64,000 nucleotides of DNA from Thalassotalea profundi (GCF_014653195.1 NZ_BNAH01000018.1:1-64000), one strand, 5' to 3'. Counted from the first letter of the stretch, positions 17,183 through 28,023 are shown. A program made the numbers and translations. The notes: a model not told the origin generated them from the letters alone.

Positions 17183-19720
17183 TTATAACGTTGATTCAAA
17201 TAACTTATATATACGACGATATTCATTTAACCATGAGCTTGGTTGCACAAAACCATGGGGTTCCACAGGATAAATAGCGGTTTCAAAGTCTTGTTTTTCC
17301 AGCTCAATTAAACGCTGCACTAATCTTACGGTATCTTGGAAAAACACATTGTCATCAACCATTGGCGCATTAATTAATAACGGTTTTTCTAAACCTTCAG
17401 CAAAATAAATAGGCGAACTACGTTCATAGGCAATAGCATCGTCTCCAGGAGTGTTGAGAATATTCGAGGTATAGCCATGATTATAATAAGCCCAGTCTGA
17501 CACTAAACGTAAAGCAGAGCCCGACGCGAATAAATCAGGTTGAGTGAACATAGACATTAAGGTTAAAAAGCCGCCGTATGAACCACCGTAGGTACCAATA
17601 CGTTGGCGATCTACATTAGCATTTTCAACTAACCAGTTTACGCCATCTCTCATATCTTCTACTTCTGGTTTACCCATGTGGCGATAAATTGCGGTTCTCC
17701 AGTCGCGGCCATAACCCGCAGACGCTCTATAATCCATGTCAATAACCACATAGCCTTGTTGTACTAACATACTATGGAACATGAATTCTCTGAAGTAACC
17801 AGACCAACCTAAGTGCGCATTTTGTAAATAACCTGCGCCATGTGTGAACATAACCGCCTTATTCTTAGACGCTTTTTTGTCATAGTTTTTAGGCAAATAC
17901 ACACGAGAGTATATAGGTTCTTTTTGATTGCTTGACGGTATTGCAATTACACTTGGAGCAGCCCAAGGCATTGATAAAAACTTATCTGAAACAGTATACG
18001 TAATACGTTTTGCTGAAGTATTACTAGTTAAGTCCTTTACGTATAGCTCTGGCGGCATAGTAACGGTTGAGTGTTGAATAAGTAGCTTACTTTCATCAGG
18101 GCTTAACGCATAATCGTTACTTCCGCCCAAGGTAGTTAAGGCAGTAAAGTTGCTCCCGTCAGTATTTACTTGGTAAATATCGTGAACACCTGGATGTACT
18201 TTATTCGCTTTAAAAATAAAACGGGCATTATCCTTGGTTAACGTTACATCACTTACTTCAAAGCGTCCTGAAGTTATTTGCTTAGCTTTGCCTTTTAACG
18301 ATTTAGTATATAAGTGTGAAAACCCTGTTTCTTCTGACAAATAATAAAGTTTATCTTCTAACCAACCAAATTCGTTAAAGCTCCAATTAATCCAAGCGTT
18401 GTCATGCAGTCTATGTTGATTTTCAAGTTTATTGCTCAATAAATTTACTGAGGCTAACCAACGGTCTTTGTTATCCCAAGCTTCAAGTAATAGGGCTACT
18501 TGCTTACCGTCTTTGTGCCACTTAATGGGTGATGAAGCACGCATTACATGAATATTACGCGGTGACTTCTTCGACTGATAAGTTTTGCCTTCTCGCTGAT
18601 AATTTTCTTTGCGCACCTCAGCTAAAACATCTTGATCAAAGCCAGGTAAGCTATCAAAGGTTAACGCAAATTTTTGTCCTGATTTTAAGTCTACTAAAAA
18701 AAGTTCTTCTTTATACTGGTAGTTATTACCTACGCGAGCACGTACATTTTGCGCATCAATATCACCATTATCGGTAATATAGTTCGGCATGATATCGCTA
18801 TCTGCTCTCGACGACTTAGCATCAGCAATACTCACAATCATTTTATTACCAAGTGGCGATAAGCTTGCATGAACAATTCGTTTACCTTTTCCAAAGTAAA
18901 ATTCTGTTTTTGTAATGCTTTGATTTTGCGCTTTTAAACGATCACTTTGTTGTGTTTTTAATGCTTTATTACGTTGCTGAAGGGCAATATACTCAATAAG
19001 TTTATTTTGCTCTGTTGCTAAATAGTTTGCTTTATCATCTGCTTTATCTTGGTTATTTGCAGGATCGTTATCACTAAGTAAACTCGCTAATTCAATAATT
19101 TGATTATTGCGTAAATCATGTTCGAAGAATTTATTGTTAACACGATAAGCCACATTACCATTGGTTAAAAACATGGCGGAATTTTCATTCGCCGTAGTAT
19201 GTGTTAATTGGGTTACTTTTCCTGAGCTTAATGTTTTAAGAAAAACATTGCCTTGATAAGTATAAACTTCTTGCGTGCCCGCACTATTTTTTACTGCATT
19301 GCGGTCTGATACATGATGAAGTTTATCTAAACTCACTTTTTCTGATTGTGCAGAGTCAGATACTGTTTGACTGAAAAGATCACGTAACGGTGAGCCTTTT
19401 TGTTTTTGTGAATAATAAATTGTTTGGCTATCATCTCCCCAATACCAACGTTCTGGAGAGCGCCCCATCCAATCAGGATCAGACATAATTTGTTCTAAAG
19501 TAATTTGAATATCAGAAGGATTAACGCTTAATACAGGTTTAACCTCTTTTTCAACAGCAACTGTCGCAACTTCTTGCTTAATAGGCGATATTGCTTCACT
19601 TGTACTTTGCTGAGCGTAATTGCTATTTAAAACAGACTCTGGTGTTTGTTCTCCTGTGGAAGTAACAACACATGCAGTAAGCGACAAACTGATAGCTGCA
19701 ACAATTATTTTAATTTTCAT
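17183..19720 (-). CDS. S9 family (dipeptidyl-peptidase IV / prolyl oligopeptidase-like) lipoprotein peptidase
   Basis: The 845-residue protein starts with a lipobox (LTAC, C17), so it is probably anchored to the outer membrane or periplasmic face. A beta-propeller region (about 100-560), with repeated blade-like segments such as GSNDYALSPDESKLLI, precedes an alpha/beta hydrolase domain. The nucleophile serine is in GGSYGG near 711, the acid in the following NAPMVDDNV block near 795, and the histidine in EPHGF near 820. Enzymes of this type release dipeptides or cleave after proline from peptides, fitting protein-degrading marine bacteria. It is monocistronic. Confidence 0.9.
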   Translation of the reverse strand: MKIKIIVAAISLSLTACVVTSTGEQTPESVLNSNYAQQSTSEAISPIKQEVATVAVEKEVKPVLSVNPSDIQITLEQIMSDPDWMGRSPERWYWGDDSQTIYYSQKQKGSPLRDLFSQTVSDSAQSEKVSLDKLHHVSDRNAVKNSAGTQEVYTYQGNVFLKTLSSGKVTQLTHTTANENSAMFLTNGNVAYRVNNKFFEHDLRNNQIIELASLLSDNDPANNQDKADDKANYLATEQNKLIEYIALQQRNKALKTQQSDRLKAQNQSITKTEFYFGKGKRIVHASLSPLGNKMIVSIADAKSSRADSDIMPNYITDNGDIDAQNVRARVGNNYQYKEELFLVDLKSGQKFALTFDSLPGFDQDVLAEVRKENYQREGKTYQSKKSPRNIHVMRASSPIKWHKDGKQVALLLEAWDNKDRWLASVNLLSNKLENQHRLHDNAWINWSFNEFGWLEDKLYYLSEETGFSHLYTKSLKGKAKQITSGRFEVSDVTLTKDNARFIFKANKVHPGVHDIYQVNTDGSNFTALTTLGGSNDYALSPDESKLLIQHSTVTMPPELYVKDLTSNTSAKRITYTVSDKFLSMPWAAPSVIAIPSSNQKEPIYSRVYLPKNYDKKASKNKAVMFTHGAGYLQNAHLGWSGYFREFMFHSMLVQQGYVVIDMDYRASAGYGRDWRTAIYRHMGKPEVEDMRDGVNWLVENANVDRQRIGTYGGSYGGFLTLMSMFTQPDLFASGSALRLVSDWAYYNHGYTSNILNTPGDDAIAYERSSPIYFAEGLEKPLLINAPMVDDNVFFQDTVRLVQRLIELEKQDFETAIYPVEPHGFVQPSSWLNEYRRIYKLFESTL

Positions 19721-19848
19721 TAGTGTATCTTATTATCAACAATTTTAAGGTGTGGTATTTATACTAAGCCTGTACTGAATAGGCAACAAACAAGTAAAAA
19801 TCAATGAGTAAAAGCTGTAACAATTTACAAACAGTTACAAGTAAAACA

Positions 19849-19874
19849 AAAAGGACATCCTAAGATGCCCTTTT
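19849..19874 (-). terminator. Probable terminator downstream of putA
   Basis: AAAAGGACATC-CTAA-GATGCCCTTTT forms an 11-bp stem with one A/C mismatch and A/T runs at its base. It lies 28 bp past the putA stop, on the side where the minus-strand transcript ends. Confidence 0.7.
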
Positions 19875-19901
19875 ATCTTTGTTAACTCATTAAAAGTAAG
19901 T

Positions 19902-22900
19902 TTATTCTTCTTCTACCAAAGTCATTAATGACGTATTACCACCAGAAGCCGTGGTATCGATACTAATGGTTTTTTCAGTTAATAAACGTTGTATTAAATT
20001 ATCAAAATATTCTGACGTGATCACTGGTAGTATTGCACCTTCACGCTCAGCGAGTTTTTCACTAATATAGTGCTTTCTATCACAAAGACTATCAACCACC
20101 ACACCTGACAATGCAGGGTGCATTAACATTGCAGATAAATGGCGCAATTTAGCAACCTGGAAGATATTTTTATCTGCCCCCGTTGCTAAAAACTTATCTC
20201 TAAACGCAATAGCTTCATCGTAAAATAAATCAGAAACGACTGAAATAACGGTATTACCAGTAGCTAACGCGGTTACAACTGACAAGGTCCAAAAGTGAAA
20301 ACTTACATTTTTATCCGCAAAACAAATAACATTACCGCGGTTTTCAAGATAAAGTACATTAGACTCACCTGTTGGCCCTGGTAAAATTGTTGGTTTTTTC
20401 AGTTGTTTTTCAATACTGATTAATTGCGCTCGTGCGGCTGTTAATGTGCGATTTAAATCCTCTGCTAAATCTTCAACAATATCAACATGCGCAATTTTTG
20501 CGAGCAATTGACGTACATAAGAAACCCGGGTGTTTAATTCGGTTAAACGCCAGTCTTTTTCAGCTGCATTCGCTCGATCCATAAATAAAATGGCTTCAGC
20601 TTCAGCAACTTCATCACCTTCTAAAGCCTCTGCTTGCGAAGGTAGAACATTAAATTGCTCGGCATCAGGTGTGGCTTTTTCTTTAACCAAACGTGTTAAA
20701 TAGTTAGGTCCACCGGCTTTAGGGCCCGTACCTGAAAGGCCTCGGCCACCAAACGGTTGAACCCCCACTATAGCACCAATCATATTACGGTTAACATACA
20801 CATTACCTGCACGAGAAAGCTTAGCTAAATCATAAGCTCTTTGATTAATACGTGTATGAATCCCCATAGTTAAACCAAAGCCAGTGCTATTAATTTTATC
20901 TATTACACTTTCAATTTCATCGCCCTTAAAACGTACAACATGCACACATGGACCAAAAACTTCTTTCGTTAATACACTAATGTCGCTAATTTCATATAGT
21001 CGTGGAGCAAAAAAGAAATGTTCATTACCAGCAACTTCCTCCCCTATTTCGCATTGATAAAGTAGTTGACCATTAGCTTTCATATAATCGCTATGCGCAT
21101 TCAAGGCATCAAGAGCTTTTTGATCAATAACAGGACCAATATCAGTGCTTAGTTTTGATGGGTCACCAATGTGAAGTTCAGCTAACGCACCTTTAAGCAT
21201 AGTGATAATGTCGTCAGCAATATCTTCTTGTAAAAATAACACACGAAGTGCTGAACAACGCTGGCCTGCCGATTGAAAACCTGAAGAAATAATATCATCA
21301 ACTACCTGCTCAGGTAAGGCAGTAGAGTCAACTACCATGCAGTTTTGACCACCAGTTTCAGCGATCAAAGGCACTTGATCGCCCCCTCGTTCAGCTAAAG
21401 TTTGAGAAATTCTTGTACCTGTTTCAGTCGATCCAGTAAACATAACCGTTTGAACACGATTATCAGGAATAATTACACTACCTACTTCGCTACCTCTAGC
21501 AATAACGGCCTGAACAACGCCTTCAGGTAAGCCGACAGATTTCATCAGCTCAATCGTATATAAGGCAATTAAGCCAGTTTGCTCTGCGGGTTTGGCTAAT
21601 ACCGTATTACCGGTTGCAATCGCCGCAGCAACTTGGCCTAAAAATATTGCTAATGGGAAGTTCCATGGACTAATACATAAAATAACACCACGCGGCTCTA
21701 AGCGTTCATCTTCTGCAAGTTCAACCGCACGTTCAGCGTAATATCGACAAAAATCAACCGCTTCACGCACTTCGTCAATACCGTCTTGTGCAATTTTACC
21801 AGCTTCTTTAATGCACATGGCGATAAGCTCATTCATGTGGCGTTCAAGAATATCAGCAATACGACATAATAATTGTGCACGCTCTTCTACGGGTGTTTGT
21901 GACCATGTAGTAAAGGCATTTTCTGCAATATCAATCATTTCAAGCATTTCATCTTTACTGTTTAAATGATGAAAACCAATTATTTCACTATGATTTGCAG
22001 GGTTTTTAACCGCTAGAGCCCCATCGGGTACGTCATTCTTATTCAGTAAATTATTACAGAACCAGTTATCAAGCGACGTTTTTAATGTTGAAACTTCATC
22101 TATATCAGTTAAATCCAAACCTGAAGAATTATCACGGCCTTTACCATTTTTATCATGATACAAAGCGTAAGGCTTAATAATTTGGTTGTTATATCTGTCT
22201 TTTAAGCGTTGAGTTTTTTCAACAGGATCTTCAAGTAAAGATTCAACTGGCTGAGATTCATCTACAATGGCATTTACAAAAGAAGAGTTAGCGCCATTTT
22301 CTAATAAACGACGTACTAAATAAGCTAATAAATCTTCATGGTGTCCAACAGGTGCGTAAATTCTACATTGAATGCTTTCACCCGAAACGATTTGATCATA
22401 CAAAGAATCTCCCATGCCATGTAAGCATTGGAACTCAAAGCCTTCTTTGTCATCGCCAGCAAGTTCTACAATAGTCGCCGCAGTATAAGCATTATGCGTA
22501 GCGAATTGCGGATAAATGGTATCTCTATAATCTAAAAGTTTATTAGCGCAGGCATGGTACGACACATCAGTAGATGATTTACGAGTAAAAACAGGAAAAT
22601 GCTTATGGCCATCTTTTTGTGCATTTTTAATTTCAGTATCCCAATATGCACCTTTAACTAATCGCACCATCATTTTGCGATTAACACGTACAGTTAAATC
22701 TCGTAGCCATTCTACAACTAAAAGTGCACGTTTTTGATACGCTTGTAATGCAATACCAAAGCCATTCCAACCAGCTAAGTCATTATCACTAAATACCGCT
22801 TCGATAATATCAAGGGAAATATCTAAACGCTCAGACTCTTCAGCATCTACCGTTAAACCTATGTTATAGCTTTTTGCTTGTAAACATAACGCTTTAAGTT

Positions 22901-23726
22901 TTGGTACAATTTCAGCCATTACACGTTCTTTGTGGCTAAATTCATAACGCGGATGAATAGCAGAAAGTTTAACGGAGATCCCCGGTACTCTACGTGGGTC
23001 ATTCTTACCAGATGCTAATGCGATTGCGCCAATTGTCTCAATTGCATCTTGATACGATTTTAAATATCGCTCGGCGTCGTGCATGGTACGCGCGCCTTCA
23101 CCAAGCATATCGTATGAATATACATAGCCACTTTGTTCTTTCGTTGCCGCTCGCTCTGTAGCCGCTTCTATGGTTTCCCCCATCACGAATTGTTTGCCCA
23201 TAATTTTCATGGCAAAGTTCATCGATTTACGAATAACAGGCTCACCTAAACGCCCTACCGTTTTTTTCAATAAGCCAAAACTGTCTTGTTTGCGTTTATC
23301 TGCATAATTAACCATCGAGCCCGTAATTAATAATCCCCACGAAGAAGCATTCACAAATAATGATTCACTACTGCCTAGATGAGAACTCCATTTACCTTGC
23401 GAAATTTTGTCACGAATTAACGCATCTTGAGTTTTTTTATCGGGTACACGTAATAATGCTTCTGCCAAACACATCAAAACAACCCCTTCCTCACTTGAAA
23501 GAGAATATTCGTTTAATAAAGCATCTATAGCGCCATTACCTTCTTGATCTTGGCGAATTTTGAGGACCATTTTACGTGCCCTTTCCCAAGCCCTACTCCT
23601 AGCACTCACATTAACTTCTGCCGCAGGTAGAATATAATCTACCGCTGCATTTTCATCGATACGATAAAATTCACGAATTTTCTGACGAATTGGACAGTCA
23701 GAGATTAACGAACCATTAAAAAGCAT
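19902..23726 (-). CDS. putA: Bifunctional proline dehydrogenase / L-glutamate-gamma-semialdehyde dehydrogenase
   Basis: This enzyme oxidises L-proline to glutamate in two steps, with FAD in the proline dehydrogenase half (about 60-500; DAEESERLDISLD, RLVKGAYWD) and NAD in the aldehyde dehydrogenase half (about 560-1060; SPWNFPLAIF, nucleophile cysteine in SAGQRCSAL near 822). A C-terminal domain of about 200 residues follows. At 1274 residues it is slightly shorter than E. coli PutA (1320), and the N-terminal ribbon-helix-helix DNA-binding domain is missing. It should therefore be an enzyme only, not an autorepressor. Confidence 0.96.
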   Translation of the reverse strand: MLFNGSLISDCPIRQKIREFYRIDENAAVDYILPAAEVNVSARSRAWERARKMVLKIRQDQEGNGAIDALLNEYSLSSEEGVVLMCLAEALLRVPDKKTQDALIRDKISQGKWSSHLGSSESLFVNASSWGLLITGSMVNYADKRKQDSFGLLKKTVGRLGEPVIRKSMNFAMKIMGKQFVMGETIEAATERAATKEQSGYVYSYDMLGEGARTMHDAERYLKSYQDAIETIGAIALASGKNDPRRVPGISVKLSAIHPRYEFSHKERVMAEIVPKLKALCLQAKSYNIGLTVDAEESERLDISLDIIEAVFSDNDLAGWNGFGIALQAYQKRALLVVEWLRDLTVRVNRKMMVRLVKGAYWDTEIKNAQKDGHKHFPVFTRKSSTDVSYHACANKLLDYRDTIYPQFATHNAYTAATIVELAGDDKEGFEFQCLHGMGDSLYDQIVSGESIQCRIYAPVGHHEDLLAYLVRRLLENGANSSFVNAIVDESQPVESLLEDPVEKTQRLKDRYNNQIIKPYALYHDKNGKGRDNSSGLDLTDIDEVSTLKTSLDNWFCNNLLNKNDVPDGALAVKNPANHSEIIGFHHLNSKDEMLEMIDIAENAFTTWSQTPVEERAQLLCRIADILERHMNELIAMCIKEAGKIAQDGIDEVREAVDFCRYYAERAVELAEDERLEPRGVILCISPWNFPLAIFLGQVAAAIATGNTVLAKPAEQTGLIALYTIELMKSVGLPEGVVQAVIARGSEVGSVIIPDNRVQTVMFTGSTETGTRISQTLAERGGDQVPLIAETGGQNCMVVDSTALPEQVVDDIISSGFQSAGQRCSALRVLFLQEDIADDIITMLKGALAELHIGDPSKLSTDIGPVIDQKALDALNAHSDYMKANGQLLYQCEIGEEVAGNEHFFFAPRLYEISDISVLTKEVFGPCVHVVRFKGDEIESVIDKINSTGFGLTMGIHTRINQRAYDLAKLSRAGNVYVNRNMIGAIVGVQPFGGRGLSGTGPKAGGPNYLTRLVKEKATPDAEQFNVLPSQAEALEGDEVAEAEAILFMDRANAAEKDWRLTELNTRVSYVRQLLAKIAHVDIVEDLAEDLNRTLTAARAQLISIEKQLKKPTILPGPTGESNVLYLENRGNVICFADKNVSFHFWTLSVVTALATGNTVISVVSDLFYDEAIAFRDKFLATGADKNIFQVAKLRHLSAMLMHPALSGVVVDSLCDRKHYISEKLAEREGAILPVITSEYFDNLIQRLLTEKTISIDTTASGGNTSLMTLVEEE

Positions 23727-24183
23727 ATGCTTGCCCTCAAAATTGCTAGATAGCTACTCAGCGCTATTTTGTTAGATTTACTATCAAATTTAAAGCGTGC
23801 ATATTAATGTAATACGAACAAAATATGCTACCTTTAATTGCTATTTCTCCGTTTAAAATACCGAATAATTTAACTTTTACCGCAGATTAAACTTTTTGAC
23901 CCCATTAAACAGAACTAAAATCGACGGTACTTATTCGTTTTTATAACCTTAACTTCCTGTTTTTTCTCGTATTAACAAAGACTAAAAATCGCGTCTATAT
24001 TCACTGTTAAAAGATACTCAACTTTTCTCGTATAAATACACTATTTTTCACATTATAAATTTTTGCTAACGCTACCATACAAAGCCTTGGTCTTATACCC
24101 TTATCGGACTTAAAAATTAGTCTTATACCCGTGTCTCTAATAATGTTATTATACGTCGCCTTAATTTCCATAATGAGTTTAAC
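23727..24183. other. Divergent intergenic region between putA and ygiQ
   Basis: This 457-bp AT-rich gap holds the two outward promoters. No ORF or RNA gene is supported. Two exact copies of GTCTTATACCC lie at 24090-24100 and 24120-24130, exactly 30 bp apart, close to the ygiQ start. Confidence 0.5.
24090..24130 (+). repeat. Pair of 11-bp direct repeats 30 bp apart upstream of ygiQ
   Basis: GTCTTATACCC occurs twice at a spacing of 30 bp, close to three helical turns, 54-94 bp before the ygiQ GTG. It may be a tandem binding site or part of a small tandem duplication. Confidence 0.4.
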
Positions 24184-26484
24184 GTGTCAAAGCCATCACC
24201 TTTTATAGAAGCTGACAAAAACCTATTTTCATACCCTTTGTATTGGGCAGAATGTTACGGTACAGCACCTTTTTTACCTATGTCTCGTCAAGAAATGGAC
24301 GAATTAGGATGGGATAGTTGCGATATTATTTTAGTCACGGGCGATGCCTATGTTGACCACCCCAGCTTTGGTATGGCAATTATTGGACGCATGTTAGAGT
24401 CTCAAGGTTTTCGCGTAGGTATTATTGCTCAACCTGATTGGCATTCAAAAGATGCGTTTATGAAGTTAGGACAACCCAATTTATTCTTTGGGGTTACTGC
24501 TGGCAATATGGATTCCATGATAAATCGTTATACCGCAGAACGTAGAATGCGACATGACGATGCTTATACACCCAATGATGAAGGTGGAAAGCGTCCTGAC
24601 CGCGCAGTAACGGTTTATACTCAACGTTGTAAAGAAGCCTATAAAGGTGTGCCTGTTATTATTGGCGGTATTGAAGCAAGTTTACGTCGCATAGCTCATT
24701 ATGACTATTGGTCAGACAAAGTGCGTCGCTCGGTTTTATTTGATTCTAAAGCCGATCTATTAGTTTATGGTAACGCCGAAAGACCATTAGTAGATATTGC
24801 TCACAGAATTGCCAATGGTGATGATGTAAAAGATATTACCGATGTACGTGGAAGTGCATTTATTACCAAACAAGCATTACCTGGTTGGCATGGTATTGAT
24901 TCTCGCAGTATTGATAAACCGGGGAAAATAGAACCGATTCCAAGCCCATATCAAGAAATAACTAGCAATTGTAGCGATGAAAAAATAGCCGCTGAAAATG
25001 AAGCAGACGCAACAGATATAACAAAAGCACCACAGTCAGTTAATATAGTTGACTTTAGCGTGGCTAAACTACAAAACAAATCATGGCAAGATAAGAAAAA
25101 ACCTTGGTTAACCACGTATATAAATTTACCGACTTTTGAGCAAGTAAGGGACAATAAAGTACTTTATGCTCATGCTTCTCGTATATTTCATCAAGAAGTT
25201 AACCCTACATCAGCTAAGCCGCTAGCACAAAAGCATGGCGATAGAATTATTTGGTTAAATCCGCCAGCAAAACCATTATCAGAAAGTGAAATGGATGGTG
25301 TTTTTGGTTTACCCTATCAACGCGTACCGCATCCGTCTTACGGTGATGCAAAAATCCCCGCTTACGATATGATCAAAACCTCGATAAATATTATGCGTGG
25401 TTGTTTTGGCGGTTGTACCTTCTGCTCAATTACTGAACATGAAGGCAGAATCATTCAAAGTCGAAGTGAAGATTCAATTATTCAAGAAATTGAAGATATT
25501 AAAGCTAAAGTTCCCGGTTTTACTGGTGTAATATCTGATTTAGGTGGACCTACTGCCAATATGTATCAGCTTAACTGTAAAAGTGAAAAAGCAGAAGCAA
25601 CATGCCGTAAGCCTTCATGTGTGTGGCCAACAATTTGTGGACATTTAGATACTGATCACACACCTACAATTAATCTTTATCGACGCGCCAGAAAAGTCAA
25701 AGGTATTAAAAAAATACTTATTGCTTCAGGTGTTCGTTATGACCTAGCCATACAAGATCCTGAATATGTTAAAGAATTAGCAAGCCATCATGTAGGCGGC
25801 TACTTGAAAATAGCACCTGAGCATACCGAAGAAGGCCCACTCAATAACATGATGAAACCCGGTATGGGAAGCTATAACAAGTTTAAAGAAATGTTTGAGC
25901 ATTACTCTAAACTTGCCGGTAAAAAGCAGTATTTAATTCCATATTTTATTTCTGCTCACCCAGGCACTACGGATAACGACATGATCAATCTTGCCTTATG
26001 GTTAAAAGCTAACGACTTTAAACTTGATCAAGTTCAAAATTTTTACCCTTCCCCCTTGGCAAATGCTACAACGCTTTACCATACGGAAATAAACTCTTTA
26101 AAAAATGTGAAAAAAACAAGTGACAGTGTTGTTGTACCTAAAGGTACAATTCAGCGGCGTTTACACAAAGCCATTTTACGTTATCACGATCCTGCAAACT
26201 GGCCATTATTACGTGAAGCATTTACCAAAATGGGCCTTGCGCGTAAATTAATAGGCTCAGGGCCAGAGTGTTTAGTACCAAATGAAACGCGCGGCGAAAA
26301 GAACCTACAACATTATAAAAAGAATGGTAAAGGTAAAAACAATGCCAGCGGTAACAAAACATCACCAGGACAAAAACGTGGTTATGGTAAAAAGCCGTTA
26401 GGCAATGGTAAGCAAGGCTTAACACGCTTTAGTGATAATCAATTTAACGATCGAAAGCCTAAAAGCCAGCGTAAAAGTAAATAA
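24184..26484 (+). CDS. ygiQ: YgiQ family radical SAM protein
   Basis: The 766-residue protein has an N-terminal cobalamin-binding-like/YgiQ domain (DIILVTGDAYVDHPSFG, near residue 28) and the radical SAM cluster motif CFGGCTFC near 407, where three cysteines (C-x3-C-x2-C) hold a 4Fe-4S cluster. A basic, low-complexity C-terminal tail (about 715-766; KKNGKGKNNASG, KPKSQRKSK) could bind nucleic acid. The start is GTG, chosen because it gives the conserved family N terminus. The substrate of YgiQ proteins is not established. The length agrees with the family. Confidence 0.9.
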   Translation: MSKPSPFIEADKNLFSYPLYWAECYGTAPFLPMSRQEMDELGWDSCDIILVTGDAYVDHPSFGMAIIGRMLESQGFRVGIIAQPDWHSKDAFMKLGQPNLFFGVTAGNMDSMINRYTAERRMRHDDAYTPNDEGGKRPDRAVTVYTQRCKEAYKGVPVIIGGIEASLRRIAHYDYWSDKVRRSVLFDSKADLLVYGNAERPLVDIAHRIANGDDVKDITDVRGSAFITKQALPGWHGIDSRSIDKPGKIEPIPSPYQEITSNCSDEKIAAENEADATDITKAPQSVNIVDFSVAKLQNKSWQDKKKPWLTTYINLPTFEQVRDNKVLYAHASRIFHQEVNPTSAKPLAQKHGDRIIWLNPPAKPLSESEMDGVFGLPYQRVPHPSYGDAKIPAYDMIKTSINIMRGCFGGCTFCSITEHEGRIIQSRSEDSIIQEIEDIKAKVPGFTGVISDLGGPTANMYQLNCKSEKAEATCRKPSCVWPTICGHLDTDHTPTINLYRRARKVKGIKKILIASGVRYDLAIQDPEYVKELASHHVGGYLKIAPEHTEEGPLNNMMKPGMGSYNKFKEMFEHYSKLAGKKQYLIPYFISAHPGTTDNDMINLALWLKANDFKLDQVQNFYPSPLANATTLYHTEINSLKNVKKTSDSVVVPKGTIQRRLHKAILRYHDPANWPLLREAFTKMGLARKLIGSGPECLVPNETRGEKNLQHYKKNGKGKNNASGNKTSPGQKRGYGKKPLGNGKQGLTRFSDNQFNDRKPKSQRKSK

Positions 26485-26494
26485 CCCTTCTTTT

Positions 26495-26526
26495 ATAACC
26501 AAGTAGTACGTTTACTGCTTGGTTAT
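26495..26526 (+). terminator. Hairpin after ygiQ, possible terminator
   Basis: ATAACCAAG-T-AGTA-CGTT-TACT-G-CTTGGTTAT is a long stem interrupted only by a T·G wobble. It starts 11 bp after the stop codon. The U-tract after it is poor (ATCTC), so it may be a stabilising 3' hairpin rather than an efficient terminator. Confidence 0.45.
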
Positions 26527-26695
26527 ATCTCATCGAAAAGTTACTCAGAGATACTTTGCGTTAGTATTTATTTTTATTCCATCTATACACTCTGGTTAAT
26601 AACATTAACAAAAGTTAATGTTCTGTCCACCTTGTTGAAATACAGCCTTAAGTATACTTATCCCAAAAGTAATTGTAATTAACTTGGAGTTCTCC

Positions 26696-28012
26696 ATGAC
26701 CAACCAACCAAAGAAAAGTGCAGCTAAATTAATTTTATCGAGTACTATTATTCTAGCATTAAGCGCATGCGGTAGCAGTGTGTCAAATCACGATAACAGT
26801 GGACTAACCGTTTCAGAAAACTTATCAAGTCTTATCATTGGGCAAGTAACTGATGTAACATCAAATTCAATAACGGTAAACGATCATATAATTGCAGCAG
26901 ATTCAGCAGAAGTTGAAATAGAGGGTAAACTAAGTACTCTTGCTAATATAAAATCAGGAATGATTGTAGAAATAGAAACTAATGGTACATACGCAACTGA
27001 AATAGATTATGACCCTGTAATCAAGGGCCCTATTAATATAAAAAACAACCAAGTAAATATCGCAGGTATAACGCTAAGTAACGTAAATAGCAGCGACTAT
27101 AGTGAAGGGCAATTATTTGAAATAAGTGGCTATAGTGATTCGTTACACTCTTTAACTGTTACCTATCAAGCCCCTATTACAAACAGTCAAGCAGAGCTTG
27201 AAGTACAAGGCAGTATTAGTCATTTAAATCAGCAGTTACGAACATTTAATTTGGGTGATTTGATTATTGACTATCAACAAGCTTACATCGAAGGAAGCTT
27301 AAACAATGGTCAATCGGTTGAAGTTGAAGGTTTTTATGATAATTCAATATTTACCGCAATCGAAATAGATGCAGCTCAAAGCTTTAGCTTTACCAATAAT
27401 ATGGATACCGAACTTGAAGGTATTATAACCTTTGTTAATAACAATATGAGCTTAATAACACTGAATTCACAATGGCAAATCAGGATTAATGATCACACAC
27501 AGTTCGAAGACGGCACTATTGCTAATCTTGTTGTTGGACAATTTATTGAGGTTGATGGACTTTGGTTACAAGACGAAAATATATTACTTGCCGAAGAAAT
27601 AGAGTTTGAATCAACAAAGACAAAGCCCACTTCCACAAGTCACCAGTTTTCGGTTGCTGGTATTATTAGTTACAAACAAGATATAGCAACAATAAATGAT
27701 ATTGAGTTTACATTTAACAGCCAAACTGTATTTGAGGATGGGTTATCAATTAATACCTTAGATGGTCAATGGGTTGAACTTGAAGGTACTTATAATAATG
27801 AGCAAAACACCGTAAATGAAGTTGAGCTAGAAGATGATACAAGTGAAATTAGCTTAAGAGGGTTAGTGTCTGAAAATCAAAATCAGCAAGCCACTCTTTG
27901 GGGATACATAAGTGAGGATAATTCATTAACGCCATATTTAAATCAAACTGTAAACTTACTATGTCAATGGGTTGCAAGCAACCAAATAAGAGCATGCATT
28001 ATTGATGACTAA
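26696..28012 (+). CDS. DUF5666 repeat lipoprotein
   Basis: Start chosen at the ATG at 26696, six bases after GGAG; the frame also reads from a TTG at 26684. The lipobox ALSAC gives lipidated C25. The 438-residue protein is built of several DUF5666-like beta units (for example GQVTDVTSNSITVNDHII, then later GIITFVNNNMSLITLN and GIISYKQDIATINDIEF), each an OB-like strand set ending in a VEVEG-type phrase. DUF5666 has no known function. The PepSY and two-component genes follow on the same strand, which suggests an envelope protein linked to a sensor system. Confidence 0.75.
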   Translation: MTNQPKKSAAKLILSSTIILALSACGSSVSNHDNSGLTVSENLSSLIIGQVTDVTSNSITVNDHIIAADSAEVEIEGKLSTLANIKSGMIVEIETNGTYATEIDYDPVIKGPINIKNNQVNIAGITLSNVNSSDYSEGQLFEISGYSDSLHSLTVTYQAPITNSQAELEVQGSISHLNQQLRTFNLGDLIIDYQQAYIEGSLNNGQSVEVEGFYDNSIFTAIEIDAAQSFSFTNNMDTELEGIITFVNNNMSLITLNSQWQIRINDHTQFEDGTIANLVVGQFIEVDGLWLQDENILLAEEIEFESTKTKPTSTSHQFSVAGIISYKQDIATINDIEFTFNSQTVFEDGLSINTLDGQWVELEGTYNNEQNTVNEVELEDDTSEISLRGLVSENQNQQATLWGYISEDNSLTPYLNQTVNLLCQWVASNQIRACIIDD

Positions 28013-28023
28013 ATGACTAAATA

